From positions 1 to 50,330 of the forward strand of contig JAUCBJ010006177.1 of NCBI GenBank assembly GCA_032718475.1: a stretch of 50,330 bases of DNA, in the 5' to 3' direction. A model generated the notes under the pieces. It saw nothing but the letters and a program-made list of their open reading frames with translations. It was not told the origin of the DNA and made no database searches. Shown piece by piece: positions 10,735-21,313 of this stretch (position 1 is its first letter; each line of letters starts with the position of its first letter). The position numbers and the translations under genes are program-made. The DNA is from Nemertoderma westbladi. Lineage: Eukaryota; Xenacoelomorpha; Nemertodermatida; Nemertodermatidae.

Positions 10735-11289
10735 CTACTCTAGTGGAGAGGCAGGCCTGGGCCAGGCTGGGTCGTCGACTCTGGTGTTTAATACGTCTTT
10801 GAGAGCACTGCACTGCACAGCACACGATCGTAGTCCTGGAGTAGCCCTGGGTACCAAAAGCAGGGAGCCGTCCTGAGGATCTACGTTAACCGAGGTATGG
10901 CAAAATCCATGGTGCACATCAAGGAGTGGCAAACGACTAACGGCAGAGGATAGATTAATCACCTTCGATGTGAGCCAGATCTCGATTACTGCATCGCCAA
11001 TAGTTGCACCCAACATAGTGAGTTGGTCCACAGGAAAAAATCGGATTCCCGGACAGGTAGCACTAAAGTCTGACTGGATCTGGGGCCGAGAAACATCTGT
11101 CTCCGGCCTCAGGAAGAACAACTCACTATTCCCCTGGTTTATTTCTAATCCCAGCTTCCTCCACTGCCTCCTCACTGGATACACTGAAGGAAGAATCCAA
11201 TGACTGGATGATGGAGTTGATAGTGTCAACGAAAGGGGGGGGGGGGATAGGCTGCCCTGTTGGTTGGACAGATGGACAGCCTCGTCCAA
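10735..11289 (-). pseudogene. RT C-terminal fragment of another LINE lineage
   Basis: A 184-codon minus-strand frame contains KLGLEINQGNSELFF, then PVDQLTMLGATIGDAVIEIW and RLPLLDVHHGF. The order 'LGL-IN---SE', 'LTxLGAxIGxxxI' and 'LxxLDxHxxF' is the region after the catalytic box in a group of invertebrate non-LTR RTs. The N-terminal 40 residues come from low-complexity sequence around a G run near 11236 and are probably not real. The catalytic domain itself is missing. It lies between RTE copies A and B. Confidence 0.6.
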
Positions 11290-11400
11290 GAGAAGGTTTA
11301 TAGATTGTTATACATAAATGGGTAGAGATAATGAACTGCCTCTAGCAGGGCATTCATCCGGATGGGGTTACTTCAACAGTCCTTCAGAACCATAGGGAAG

Positions 11401-13234
11401 CCAGGTTGATGCCATCAATGATGCTGACGACAGCAGGCAATCATCCCAAGCATTGAAATCGATCAATCTGCTTACTGGGCGAAAAAGCCAACCAACCACC
11501 AAGGTCAAGGCCGATTCACCAGCCGATCGCCTCAATGGTTGGAAAGCCCACTTTGAAAAGCTCCTCAATAATGACAGGGTATTGCCTGATAACTTTATAG
11601 AAGTAAAAGTCTCTGAGTCTGTACTCCCAGACATTCCCATTGGCGATATCTCCTTTGCAGAAGTAAAGGCTGCTGCAAAGAGCATTAAGACCAATCGTGC
11701 CAGTGGAGTAGATGGTGTTCCCCCTGAGGTCTTTAAAATACCTGAGTGTTTAAAGCTCATCTATCCCATCATAGTAGACATGTACCGAACAACAAGAGTC
11801 CCACATGAAATGAAAACAAATAAGTTGGTGCCAGTTCCCAAGAAGGGCAACCTAACACTCTATGGTTCTTTTCGGGGAATCTCATTGATCTCGATTGCTG
11901 CAAAGCTATACAATAGGATTCTATTAAATCGCATCAGGAATCCCATTGAGAGACTGCTCCGTGGAAATCAAAATGGGTTCCGTAAAGGTCGTGGGACCAT
12001 GGAGCCCATTTTGGCACTTAGAAGGATAATTGAAGAGTTATCAAAAAAGAAAGACAGGCATCTGGCTGTTATCTTTGTTGACTTCTTCAAGGCCTTTGAT
12101 TCAGTCTCTCGCTCACGTATGTTCAGCATACTTTCATTATATGGGATTCCTGATGAAATTATTGCAACAATCAGATCAGTATACGATGGTTCGACAACAT
12201 TTGTGTCTACTGTTGACGGTGACACAGAACCATTTGAAGTGTTATGGGGCGTCCTCCAAGGAGACACACTTGCACCATTCTTGTTCATTATTGTGGTTGA
12301 CTATGTTCTACGCATGTCCTTAGATCATTATAATGATGATGGGGTGATGATAACTCCACCTACTGGCTCCAGAAGTCGAGGAAATCCTGCCAAGTACCTA
12401 ACTGATCTAGACTTTGCTGATGACTTAGGAGTACTCTCAGAATCATTAGAGGGAGCCCAACGGCTCCTCAGCTCATTAGAACATGCTGCTTCTAGTGTTG
12501 GTCTGTTTATTAACTCCAGAAAGACCAAAATTCTGACAGTTAACTTTGAAAGTCCTCAGCAAGTCTCCGATCGGATGAGCATAAGCTCAAAGGATGGTAT
12601 GCTTGAGCATGTGGACGACTTCTGTTACCTGGGATCATGGATCCGGAAGTCAGGTGAGGACCTTCGAATACGTAAGGGAAAGGCATGGGCAGCCTTGAAT
12701 AGGCTTTCCAGGATTTGGAAGTCACCGAGAATTAATCGGAAACTTAAGGTCCGATTATTTAGAGCAGCAGTAGTTCCAGTACTCCTCTACGGGAGTCCAT
12801 GCTGGGCTCTAACTACTGAGGACACCAAATCTCTGGATGGCACATTCACAAGAATGCTACGCCGGGTTCATTGTGTCAAGTACAATGCACACATCTCCAA
12901 CCAGACACTATATAACATTGGAGGTGTCTCATTGGTTCCCCCAAGCTTGACACTAGAACAAAATCGCCTCCGCTTTGCAGGACATTGCTTTCGCCGTGAG
13001 GACCAGCCAGTGCATAACCTTGTACTTTGGCAGCCTCATGGAGTGAATAAGCATGGTGGACAGCCCATGACTTTCTTGAGACGCATCTTAAAGGACACTG
13101 GCCTTAAAGATGCGGATGATCTAGCAAATGTCATGGGTGATAGGGAGTTGTGGCGGTGCAATTTTGTTGACAAGCCGGCGCAGCATTCTTAAAAATGCAG
13201 CTGCAATGCAGCATGCCGATCCTAGTAGTAGTAG
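11401..13234 (+). mobile_element. RTE-like non-LTR retrotransposon (copy B), 5'-truncated, RT intact
   Basis: Sequence homology to copies A and D begins abruptly at about 11401, downstream of the endonuclease, and runs to a GATCCTAGTAGTAGTAG tail at about 13233. The body carries one uninterrupted RT frame. I found no convincing target duplication, so the ends may have been altered after insertion. Confidence 0.85.
11453..13192 (+). CDS. Reverse transcriptase of RTE-like LINE, 579 codons, open
   Basis: The frame carries the full RT domain in order: SGVDGVPPEVFK (about residue 85), KLVPVPKKGNLTLYGSFRGI (about 123), NGFRKGRGTMEPILALRR (about 175), FVDFFKAFDS (about 208), GVLQGDTLAPFLF (about 265) and the catalytic LDFADDLGV (about 319). 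After the thumb it ends with RLRFAGHCFRRED, the LRRILKDTGLKDADDL block and DRELWRCNFV, as RTE-type proteins do. All catalytic aspartates are present. The endonuclease is missing because the copy is 5'-truncated, so this frame cannot mobilise itself. The ATG at 11453 is only the first in-frame methionine; the family's true start lies in the lost 5' part. Intactness points to a young insertion. Confidence 0.85.
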   Translation: MKSINLLTGRKSQPTTKVKADSPADRLNGWKAHFEKLLNNDRVLPDNFIEVKVSESVLPDIPIGDISFAEVKAAAKSIKTNRASGVDGVPPEVFKIPECLKLIYPIIVDMYRTTRVPHEMKTNKLVPVPKKGNLTLYGSFRGISLISIAAKLYNRILLNRIRNPIERLLRGNQNGFRKGRGTMEPILALRRIIEELSKKKDRHLAVIFVDFFKAFDSVSRSRMFSILSLYGIPDEIIATIRSVYDGSTTFVSTVDGDTEPFEVLWGVLQGDTLAPFLFIIVVDYVLRMSLDHYNDDGVMITPPTGSRSRGNPAKYLTDLDFADDLGVLSESLEGAQRLLSSLEHAASSVGLFINSRKTKILTVNFESPQQVSDRMSISSKDGMLEHVDDFCYLGSWIRKSGEDLRIRKGKAWAALNRLSRIWKSPRINRKLKVRLFRAAVVPVLLYGSPCWALTTEDTKSLDGTFTRMLRRVHCVKYNAHISNQTLYNIGGVSLVPPSLTLEQNRLRFAGHCFRREDQPVHNLVLWQPHGVNKHGGQPMTFLRRILKDTGLKDADDLANVMGDRELWRCNFVDKPAQHS

Positions 13235-15005
13235 AAACCAGCACGATTACTCTTTAACGTACCATTCTGGGTTTATAAAGATTAAATGACAGTCCAGAAT
13301 TTGAGAATCAATCAGAAATTAAATTATGGGTAAAACCGCTTTTCGATCAAATTTCGATCAGGATTGAACACAACCAGTGAATAATGTAATGTTTGTTTTA
13401 TATTTTTAGTTTGAGATCTAAAAGCAGGTCCTAATGGTATCTAGCTAGATTACATTCCAAAGACGAAAAATCAAGCTGATGGAGGCGGTTAAGTATTGCT
13501 AAATAGGCATTTTTTCAGTACGAAATGTGTCGAACAAGCCCATTTTCGTTACATTTCTTTGAAATTTGAAAAAATAGGGGGGGGGGGTCCGACCTGCTAT
13601 AACAACCTGTCATATTATGGGTGATGCTTTATTGGTTTAAAAAAAATGTATTAGTTATACCGTCTAATGTTATATATAATGTTGGCTATATAAAATATAT
13701 TACTACAGTAAGTAGGGTGTCACTATTATAACATGAACTGGAAATATTACCCGAATCTATTGATTTTTACTGGAACAACAATTTTTGCCATAATTTCCTG
13801 CAGTACATGTTAATATAATATGTTAAAATTATTAGCAAGTCGTTAGACTTGATTACTGTAAGAAAAAAAAGCTACTGGCTACTGGCTACTGGCTACTGAC
13901 TACTGACCTAGAGCAAAAACGGCTCTAACGATTTAGATGAAATTTTGCATGGACCATGAAAATGGATTTCTAAGGGTACTTGTGAAATCGCGGTTTAAAT
14001 TGAAACATCTCAACTTGTTTTATTTCGAAAAATAGCCCCAAAACGCTAAAATTGCCATAGGCGCAATGATAAAACACCAGCTGGCACTCATGAAAAATGT
14101 ATAGAGATGGCCTGGTAATGCATTCAATAGGAAGGCCAACTAACAAAGAAGTACTTTCTCTGCCAAGTTTTATTATCACTCTACAATACAACCCAGACAG
14201 TAAGCAAACATTAATTTGTTTAACTGGCTATTACAGTTTCAGCTGAATAACTCTTCCCAATGCATCCTTGCTATGTTAATTAATTGGCGTGCAAGCTAAA
14301 TGACTGTTAGTTAAACAGTGTGTTGGCTACACAGTGTATTGTACTATGCTCTCATCGCATTATTGCTTTATTTTGAAATCTTTGTGCCAACATTAATACT
14401 GTGGAGGCTGCATGCTTATAAGGCTAAATATTTACTCATCCTCAAAATGATTCTCCATAAGGCTAACATTATTATTTGAAATATAAAAATCTGTTATAAT
14501 AATAATATAATTGTTATATTTAATTAATATCGTGGTTTACATTGAACAGTGTAAATTGTTAATCGCGGTTTACATTGAAACATCTCAACTTGTTTTATTT
14601 ATTACAAAAATAAGAACGAATATGTCTTATCACTTCTTGTGCGCGATTGTATTGAATTCATGACAACTGCTGTTATTATTATTAATCAATTGACACCTCG
14701 ACTCCTTTGTGAGACTCCGACTACTCTATCCGATAGAATAAAATAATCATTTCGCTAACTGCTCTCTATCTTCTATAATCACAACAGCTTTTATAATTCA
14801 TTAGATGATTACAACATAATAATTATAGTTTGGAGTTGTCTAGAAAAATTTTCGTACACCACCGGGACTAGTCTCACACTAATTGATTTATCAGACAGAA
14901 CAAAAAGCTTTTACTTGATTCGTACTGTCTCCTACGACTTGCTTCACGGGCCGCTAGGCCCGTCTCTAGTTAGATATATGAGAGAAACACAGTTGCATTT
15001 CAAAG
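13235..15005. other. Long AT-rich stretch, no gene recognised
   Basis: I see no exon or transposon frame. Small structures are a G run at about 13577, a short CTACTGG tandem at 13871-13905, two similar segments at about 13990-14015 and 14567-14597 (both read CGCGGTTTA then TTGAAACATCTCAACTTG), and a perfect CGGGCC-GCTA-GGCCCG hairpin at about 14948. Confidence 0.45.
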
Positions 15006-15201
15006 CAAACAGTCGGCAAACATAGCTGCTACCCAAGGGTAGGGGTGGGCGCTACTCCTATCCCAAGATTTGCTCCCAGTTATTTAACTGGTACTCATTT
15101 AATCGACCCTAGTGGATGAAAGGCTGAGTGGACCCTGGCGGGGCTGAACCTACAACCATTAGATTGCAGGCCCGGCGCTCAATCAACTGAGCTACCCCGC
15201 C
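15006..15201 (-). mobile_element. tRNA-derived SINE (family B), copy 1
   Basis: Read on the minus strand, 15201-15137 forms a 65-nt tRNA-like head. The two ends, GGCGGGG and CCCCGCC, can pair as a 7-bp acceptor stem. GCTC-AGTTGATT-GAGC forms a D arm with the A box, and GTAGGTTCAGCC is the T-arm/B-box region. A CTGCAAT stretch lies where the anticodon loop should be, but the anticodon stem does not pair, so this is a SINE head and not a working tRNA. A body of about 130 bp follows. A second copy is at 30340-30535. Confidence 0.75.
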
Positions 15202-16528
15202 TTGAACTATAAAAGTGGCCCATGTTGCCATTGCCATGTTCCATGATTAACATCTGTTTTAAAACTTAAAGCCTAAGAAAACCTTCACTGACCAAATCTG
15301 AAAAATTATATGGTAGTTTGAATGGCTATATCCATGGATGTTTTTCTAAAAATAGCAACCTTAATAATTCAAAACAAATACCCACCAAACATTTTAACCA
15401 TCTTAAGTCATATTCGTAGCGCGCCCTAGTAACTCACTATGTGGTATAACCAGCTATTTTGTTAGACACTGGGACAACTTGCAGAAACCCATAATTGTGT
15501 TAAATAGTTATAAAGTAAATAAAGTGCTGTTTAAAAAATTTTTGGTATGAATTTAATGGTATAATGACCATGAATATGAACTGTAGAGATTAAATCATGT
15601 GCTTTTTCAAATTAAAGAAAAGAAGCGAAATGTTGGATTGTCACCATTATCAACGGAAATTAATTTTTTTATGGTTTTTATTTGCCGTAATAGCCGGAAT
15701 CTGTAATAGGAGATCCTATTAAAACTAATCAATTGACGATTTAATTATTTAAACATTTTTAGCTGAATGAGTTTATGTGGGGCATGCACCTCCTCCGCAA
15801 AGAAACCAGTGTTAATTATTTACACCCGTGCCGGTTAGTAACAATGTGTATGGACAGAATCGAAGGCGAAAGTAATAATCGAAGAATCATAAAAGAATCG
15901 ATAATAAAAGAATGGAATAGTAAATGCTACAATAATAGCTTGAGAGGTACTGTCATCATGGCATGGGGGGGGGGGGGGGGGGTAGTAGGGTGGGCCATAT
16001 AAAACTTTTTTTAGATTTTTAAATTTTCTGTTGAAAATAAACTGGCACAGCCATCACCTGAGTGGAAAAAAAACAAAAAACAAAAAAAGTTTCATCCCCC
16101 CCCCCCCCCCCCCACCATTCGTTGGAATAATTGACCAATCGGCGTAAAGTGATACCGATAGGTGAATATCTGAGATTGCGAAAGTGAGCTTTTTTATTAA
16201 TTTCTGGCATTAAATTTATTCATATAAGCCGATTATATGTGCAAACCAAATTTAATCACAAATATTTATGTCTGCACCCCACTACAAAATTTTCAAAAAC
16301 ATAAAATTTTTTCAAAAATTGCCAATTTTCAAAAACAATGCAATTCTTTAAATTTTTCAATATTTGGCAATACTTGCAAATTTTGAGAAAATTCAAAACA
16401 AAAAACAAAAATTCATTGATATATTAATTCACTTTCATTCACTTGAATGAGTTATAATTATAATAATCAGATAATAAGAGATAGTCTCGGAGTTTATTCA
16501 CACTTCAATAATACAGTATAAAAGTTAT
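15202..16528. other. AT-rich spacer with paired G and C homopolymer tracts
   Basis: No gene was recognised. An approximately 18-base G tract at about 15965 and an 18-base C tract at about 16096 face each other as inverted repeats, with ACTTTTTTT and AAAAAAAGT arms between them. The interval may be a small fold-back element. The rest is AT-rich. Confidence 0.5.
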
Positions 16529-17020
16529 TTATTTGGAAAGCTTAATTTTCGGGAAATATTTTTTGGAAGAAAATGATGACATCTCAGATCTGCTTAATAG
16601 TTGATTTCTAATTAATCCATCTCTTGTATCCTGACCACAAACACGAAGAGAAGCTTTGCTAACAGTCTGAACGATTCTTTCCACGTTTTGATTATGACAG
16701 GGGATCTCAATAACAAGTGGTTGTTCTGCCACCTTACTATTTAAATCATAAAGGGTGGTCTTCGAAACAAGAGGGGGTTGGTGATTTGTACTATTGGAAT
16801 TAAGCAAATCCATCATGGTACATTCTTCTCCAGTTATAATTGGTTTCTCAGAGATACGCCCCCCAGGAGGGGCACTGAGAAGATCAACTCTGATCTTTCG
16901 AATAATATCAACTGCAGATAATCTCACATCCTTGTCAGTTGAAGCTAACATGGCTAGAATAACAGATTCACTATGGCCGTAATAAGAACCATTATTTAGG
17001 ACGGGAAGGACAAATTTCAT
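16529..17020 (-). pseudogene. C-terminal fragment of hAT-like transposon gene
   Basis: The 163-codon frame contains YYGHSESVILAMLASTDKDV near its start. Near its end it has IPCHNQNVERIVQTVSKAS and VCGQDTRDGLIRNQLLSR. The combination 'PCH-Q-VER-V--V--AS--VCGQ--RDG-IR--L-SR' is, from memory, the C-terminal part of a widespread invertebrate transposon-derived gene. Its central part carries the 'WGVSDQV-AMSF-TTA-NTG' block that I find separately at 27.0-27.4 kb. The frame here is open, but everything upstream is missing, so I treat it as a fragment. A domesticated host gene cannot be excluded. Confidence 0.6.
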
Positions 17021-17306
17021 TTCAACTGAGCTTAGATGTGAACTACATAATTTAATCAGATTCAGAAAATGATAAGCTCCATAGCTTATTTACCACTTAT
17101 TACATTTGCCACTGTAAACGGATGTTAAACCAAGTTGGTGCATAAATGAATATAATGTATACACACAATCGCTGCAGAACTTCAGCTGCACAATTTTCCT
17201 ACAGTGCCCTTATGAGACTAGAAAGTGAGCTCATACAAAGCAAAGCCTATAACGATACTTCAAGTCACTCCTCAGATGCAGATTACACTATTTGTGTTCA
17301 TTTCAG

Positions 17307-17560
17307 CAACAAACGCTGTCGATCGATAAATGTTATCCAAAACGATAATAGCAAATTCTGCCAGTTGAATGACCAATATGCAGAACTCGCTGACGCAAAT
17401 GATCTTATAAGCAGTGTAAACAATAAGTACCAGTTTCTAAGCATCGACTTGCCACCTGTAGGGCCTAGTCTAAATCATTCGACGACATGACTATTGGTGA
17501 TTACAACACTGAAGATGATACCAGCTTATCTTTGGTCAATAAACTGCCTGTAAGTTATTT
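17307..17560 (+). pseudogene. Disrupted third copy of the PAN exon 2
   Basis: After the same GTGTTCATTTCAG acceptor the frame reads (S)NKRCRSINVIQNDNSKFCQL then NDQYAELADANDLISS, nearly identical to gene 1. An inserted stretch of about 55 bp at about 17418-17474 (starting TGTAAACAATAAGTACC) then shifts the frame and leads to a stop. Beyond it the exon resumes (GATTACAACACTGAAGATGA) and ends with the GTAAGT donor. No exon 1 is found upstream; a hAT-like fragment lies there instead. It is therefore a non-functional exon carried by the inverted duplication. Confidence 0.8.
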
Positions 17561-17654
17561 GTTCTTATTGCCTATTATAATGTGCCCCTTCACTAAACAA
17601 TAAAGTATAACGCGCAAGATTGGCTTACCAAATTATTAGAATAAACAGTCAGTA

Positions 17655-18070
17655 TGTACGTAATATAGTGTCACTTTCTGATGGATGACACCCCCTATTT
17701 TTTATAAACGTTTTAAATAAGTGTCTTCTGCAAAATCGCACCTTCCGTATCATGGCCATTCTTCACATTAGTCGTAATTCTTCATATCTTTGAAAGCTTG
17801 CTTTGCAAGGATTCGAAATATGTAACAATATTTGAATTTCGTTGAGAAACAGCTGAGATATAGGCGTTCAAAGATTGCCAGAAGTAATGTTCGCTGAAGG
17901 CCATTTATTCTAATTAATAAATTCATAATATTCTGGAACATTTTGTTTATATATGAATAGCTATGCAATAGAGATATTGAATAGGAATACCGCTGTTTCC
18001 CACCAACTCATACAATAAATAACACATTGTAGAAAAGTTAACTGACCCTAGAAAGGTCGGTTTGATGTTC
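17655..18070 (+). repeat. MITE-like repeat, copy 3, with one recognisable end
   Basis: The start GTAATATAGTGTCAC with GACACCCCCTATTTTTT resembles the TIR of the 320-bp element at 43887-44206 (GAATATAGTGTCG, then GACACGCCCC). The body matches 6062-6430 (inverted) and 4236-4450. No transposase is present. Confidence 0.55.
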
Positions 18071-18109
18071 ATGAAAATGGCATAAATCAATTAAAGGAAA
18101 AAACAAGTA

Positions 18110-18345
18110 AATTTTCTTCAGCCACTAGGCCAGGAATTACGCACAAAGTCTGACGACTTATTACCAGGGCGGTCCCCCCAGAACTTTACTCCCCAGAGGA
18201 AACTCCAGTACTCATTTAGCTACCACTTAAGGATGCAAGGCAGAGATGCGCCCTGGCTGTTCCCTTTAAAGCATTCGTGCCGAAACGAAAACTGTGCTGG
18301 CCCATGTGAGGATCGAACCCACGACGTTTCCACTTTGCTAAAGCT
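18110..18345 (-). mobile_element. tRNA-derived SINE (family A), inverted copy
   Basis: This is the reverse complement of the SINE at 5744-6010, with the B-box sequence AGGATCGAACC at about 18308. It is carried within the inverted duplication. Confidence 0.6.
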
Positions 18346-19006
18346 AAAGCTGCTCCATCAGATGACCAGACACGAAGACCTGCTAAACCCTAAAGACTTA
18401 AACAATATTCCTTTAATAAACCCACATATGGAGCCATATATACCCTGCCAGGACAACAATATTATCTCAGTTATCTCAGTCACACATACCCTACTGCCCT
18501 ACTTACCTACCGAAACTGTCAAACCACCAGACTGTGAATTAAGTTTTAATTTGGAATATTGCTGTATTGGCGACGAATGATGTCAATGTCCCGGAGAAGT
18601 CTATCGGGGAACGGGATAACGACAGCTAACCCGTATGATGTACTGCGGGAACGGGAGGATGAGAGACCAACTAGTGGCAGGGGTGCTGAAGGCGAGGCTA
18701 CCGGTAGGTCAACTACTGCCCAACCCAGCTCAGGCGGGAGAACTGGAAATGGCACGATCATTGTCAACCCAGTGTTGTGCGTGTTACTTCAGGGGCTGTC
18801 TACGTGTACCTTCGAGGTAACAACCGAAGTCTGTTTAAAAAGTTATACACCAGAAGAGATATTGGAAGCAAAGTCTCTGCTTTTCAACAATATTGGGATG
18901 GATGTGCATGTATTCGATCGGTCGGTTTCCACTTTGCTAAAGCTAAAGCTGCTTCATCAGATGACCAGACACGAAGACCTGCTAAACCCTAAAGACTTAA
19001 ACAATA
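18326..19006 (+). repeat. 82-bp direct repeats (18326-18407 and 18925-19006)
   Basis: Two near-identical 82-bp segments, each starting GTTTCCACTTTGCTAAAGCT and ending CTTAAACAATA, lie 599 bp apart in direct orientation. They enclose the unknown frame at 18559-18990. A third copy, inverted, is the SINE/LINE junction at about 5707-5790. Confidence 0.8.
18559..18990 (+). other. Unrecognised frame, possibly LINE ORF1
   Basis: An open frame from about 18546 encodes a Ser/Gly/Arg-rich stretch (RPTSGRGAEGEATGRSTTAQ) followed by a more ordered part, VCLKSYTPEEILEAKSLLFN. The second part resembles the helical segment seen in ORF1-like or PHD-type proteins of some invertebrate LINEs, but I cannot name it. 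The frame then runs by chance into the 82-bp repeat and an RTE fragment, so its listed C-terminus is not real. Confidence 0.4.
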
Positions 19007-19007
19007 G

Positions 19008-19575
19008 TTGGCTTTTTCGACCAGCAAGCAAGTTCATCAATCTCCATGCCTGGGATGATTGCCTGCTTTCGTCAGCATCATTGATGGCATCAACCTATTG
19101 GTTTATTAGCTCCTGTAAATTAACAGAGTACTGCCTGTTCAGGGACCTAGATGCAGCCTTAACTGCATTCTTGGCCGCTGTAGTCTGTTTTAGTCGGGAC
19201 TCTTTCTGCGCCTTGTAGAGGTCATTTTGGCATTTCTGAATTTTGTTGTCAGTCCAGGGGGCCCGTTTCCTGTTTCGAGGGTATACAGGAACTGTTTCTG
19301 CAGCTGCTAACTTAACTGCCTCTGTGAAGGCAGTATAGCCCTCACAGTGATCTGCCGCCTCAGAGGCAAGAACCTCATACCTGTTGCTCAGCTGTAGTGT
19401 GAAGCTGGATCTCACACTTGGCTGTTGGAACAGAGAGAACCAGTCATGCCGTGGCAAGGCAGATTTCGTTGTTCGGCTAGCACGCAGACTAAGTCTTACC
19501 TTGGCCACAATAAGGCGGTGATCACTGGAAAAGGGTCGTAGTGTAAATGCATTACAGTCTTGTATAGAGCTCCTG
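19008..19575 (-). mobile_element. RTE-like LINE, internal EN/RT linker fragment (copy C)
   Basis: Reversed, it spans from SSDHRLIVAKVRLSLRASRT (end of the endonuclease) through PRHDWFSL and the Lys/Arg-rich linker to INLLAGRKSQ. It matches copies A and D closely. Both ends are abrupt and it lacks the 3' end, so it is not a simple insertion. At about 19575 it is fused to a different LINE. Confidence 0.8.
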
Positions 19576-20340
19576 TAAAGCTGTCACTAATCCAAGGTTT
19601 AATCGGTCGATTTTTGTGGTTATAAATTTGAGTAGGTAAATTGTCAGTACATATTTTCGTAAAGTCTTTGTAAAAGTGGTCAAATTTTAAATGCAAAGGA
19701 ATTGATTCATCCATGTAAGTCCAATTGGACATTGAGTTAATATCCCGAAGAAAGCGTTTAGCATCGAATTTTGAAAAGTCATAAGATGTTCGAGGTTTTG
19801 GATTGTTAAAAACACAATAAATTTTTGAAGGATGATGAAAGTCGAGTGGTGATCGCAGTTACCTATTTTGCAATTGAAAGTACCCGCATTCGAAACTGCA
19901 GTAGTAATGTTGTAATTATGTGGTCTAGAAGAGTTGCAGAAATCAACTTAGGATCAATGCGAGTTGGATGGTTTAGAATTTTTATATATCCATAGGAGTT
20001 CAGTAAATTAGTATAATCCTTCTGTATTTGCTATAGTATCTATTTTCCTTCTGTATACTTCTGTATTTATATCACCAGTAATAATTGTGTTTAAGTTTTT
20101 TTCAGTAAGTCTGTTGAGCGTAGCGTTATATAGGGTTAAGTAATCGGTTGGAGATACAGCATCTGTGCGGTAAATTGAGCCAATAATAATGGACTTGGAG
20201 CCCGATCTGGAAATTTTAACCCATGAGTTCTTGAGTCCCACAATCTGGAACTCAGGACATTCAGATACTTTCAAAGAATCGCTCACATATATTGCAGTCC
20301 TACCTCGTCTGGAATTTCCACCATGGCAATAACTAAGAAT
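19576..20340 (-). pseudogene. CR1-like LINE, endonuclease remnant
   Basis: The minus strand encodes RTAIYVSDSLK, then CPEFQIVGLKNSWVKIS, SIIIGSIYRT and IITGDINTEVYRRKIDT. The IIIGSIYR and GDIN blocks with the following T--Y segment are the APE-type endonuclease of CR1/jockey-like LINEs. Beyond a frameshifted middle, the frame at 19732 reads SNWTYMDESIPLHLKFDHFY and RPIKPWISDSF, the linker before the RT. RTE copy C replaces the RT. It is a broken remnant. Confidence 0.75.
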
Positions 20341-21313
20341 TGGTGGAAAATTTACCAGTACTCAGTTTGTACTGTAAGCCATCCTTCAGTCCTTAATGCT
20401 GTAATGCAGTAATGCGCTGCCATGCGGTCAGACAGTAACCGGACTGAATCTGATGGTAGCAGAGTACAGGAGTAGGGAGGGCCCCAGTACTTCTACTGCA
20501 GTAGCCTAGTCTAGCATTGTATTACAACAATCCTTACTGCTGTACTGCATCGGTGAATGTAGTATGTTTCGCAAAGGTTTATTTAAAATTAAACGGCAAA
20601 TATTTGAATTAGAGCCCATATCTTATTTGTTTATGAATGATGTCTGAAGTTTGAAAGTGCAAAATGTGACCCCTATCAGTAGATGGATAGCTTTCGCCCC
20701 TGCTTTAACCTTTTCGATAATTTTCGCATTACTTTCAGTAGCTTTCGTTAGCTTTCGATAATTGTCCTCTTTCAGAACTATCCAACTCTGCCTGGGTGAA
20801 CCTTAATTAGCAGTGAGATGCCAAGTAGTAGTAACTGTAGTAGTAAAATAAATATCTACAATAACATATGAAATTAATTACAAAAATAATTTACACATGT
20901 AGGCCTAGAAAACTTAATATTCGCAGGAGTGCTAGAGAAAACTGGAAGCCTAGAATGACAGGTGTATTTTCAACTGCAGTAAACAATGTACATTATTATA
21001 ATATTGTTTATAGCTTTCCAGCTATGTGCACCTTGGCCTTAATATACTCTACTGGGTAAATACAGTATTAGGCTAATTAGTGTAATGGCTAATAAGTATG
21101 CCAATGTTTCAGTGATTAGACCAGACAACCATAAACAATAATTATACCCTACATGATTGAGAAGACCGCCATGAACAGCCTAGTAAACAACAACAGGTGG
21201 GATTAAATTATTTATGCCTGTTTGGTGATACATAGTACTGCATTACGGTAAACACTACTGTTCTAGTAGGTTGCCAGAGCTGTTGTTTAGAATGCCCTGG
21301 TTCAGTATCATAC
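20341..21313. other. No gene recognised
   Basis: The stretch at 20370-20560 has more balanced base composition and repeated CAGTA/TACTG words, but no exon could be supported. The remainder is AT-rich. It may be intronic DNA downstream of the F-type lectin exon. Confidence 0.4.

Larger units (their letters stand above)
17190..18463 (+). repeat. Inverted duplicate of the 5.65-6.86 kb segment
   Basis: The segment contains, in reversed order and orientation, the PAN exon 2 with flanking intron, the MITE-like repeat, SINE A and the first part of the LINE RT found at 5650-6857. Identity is high in exon, intron and repeats. It differs by a roughly 55-bp insertion in the exon copy and by different sequence at the MITE end. 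It is a segmental inverted duplication about 11 kb from its partner. Confidence 0.75.

Noticed and set aside
15137-15201. Functional tRNA gene
   Set aside because: The acceptor and D arms look good, but the anticodon stem does not pair, it is only 65 nt long, and it is attached to a repeated SINE body present twice.
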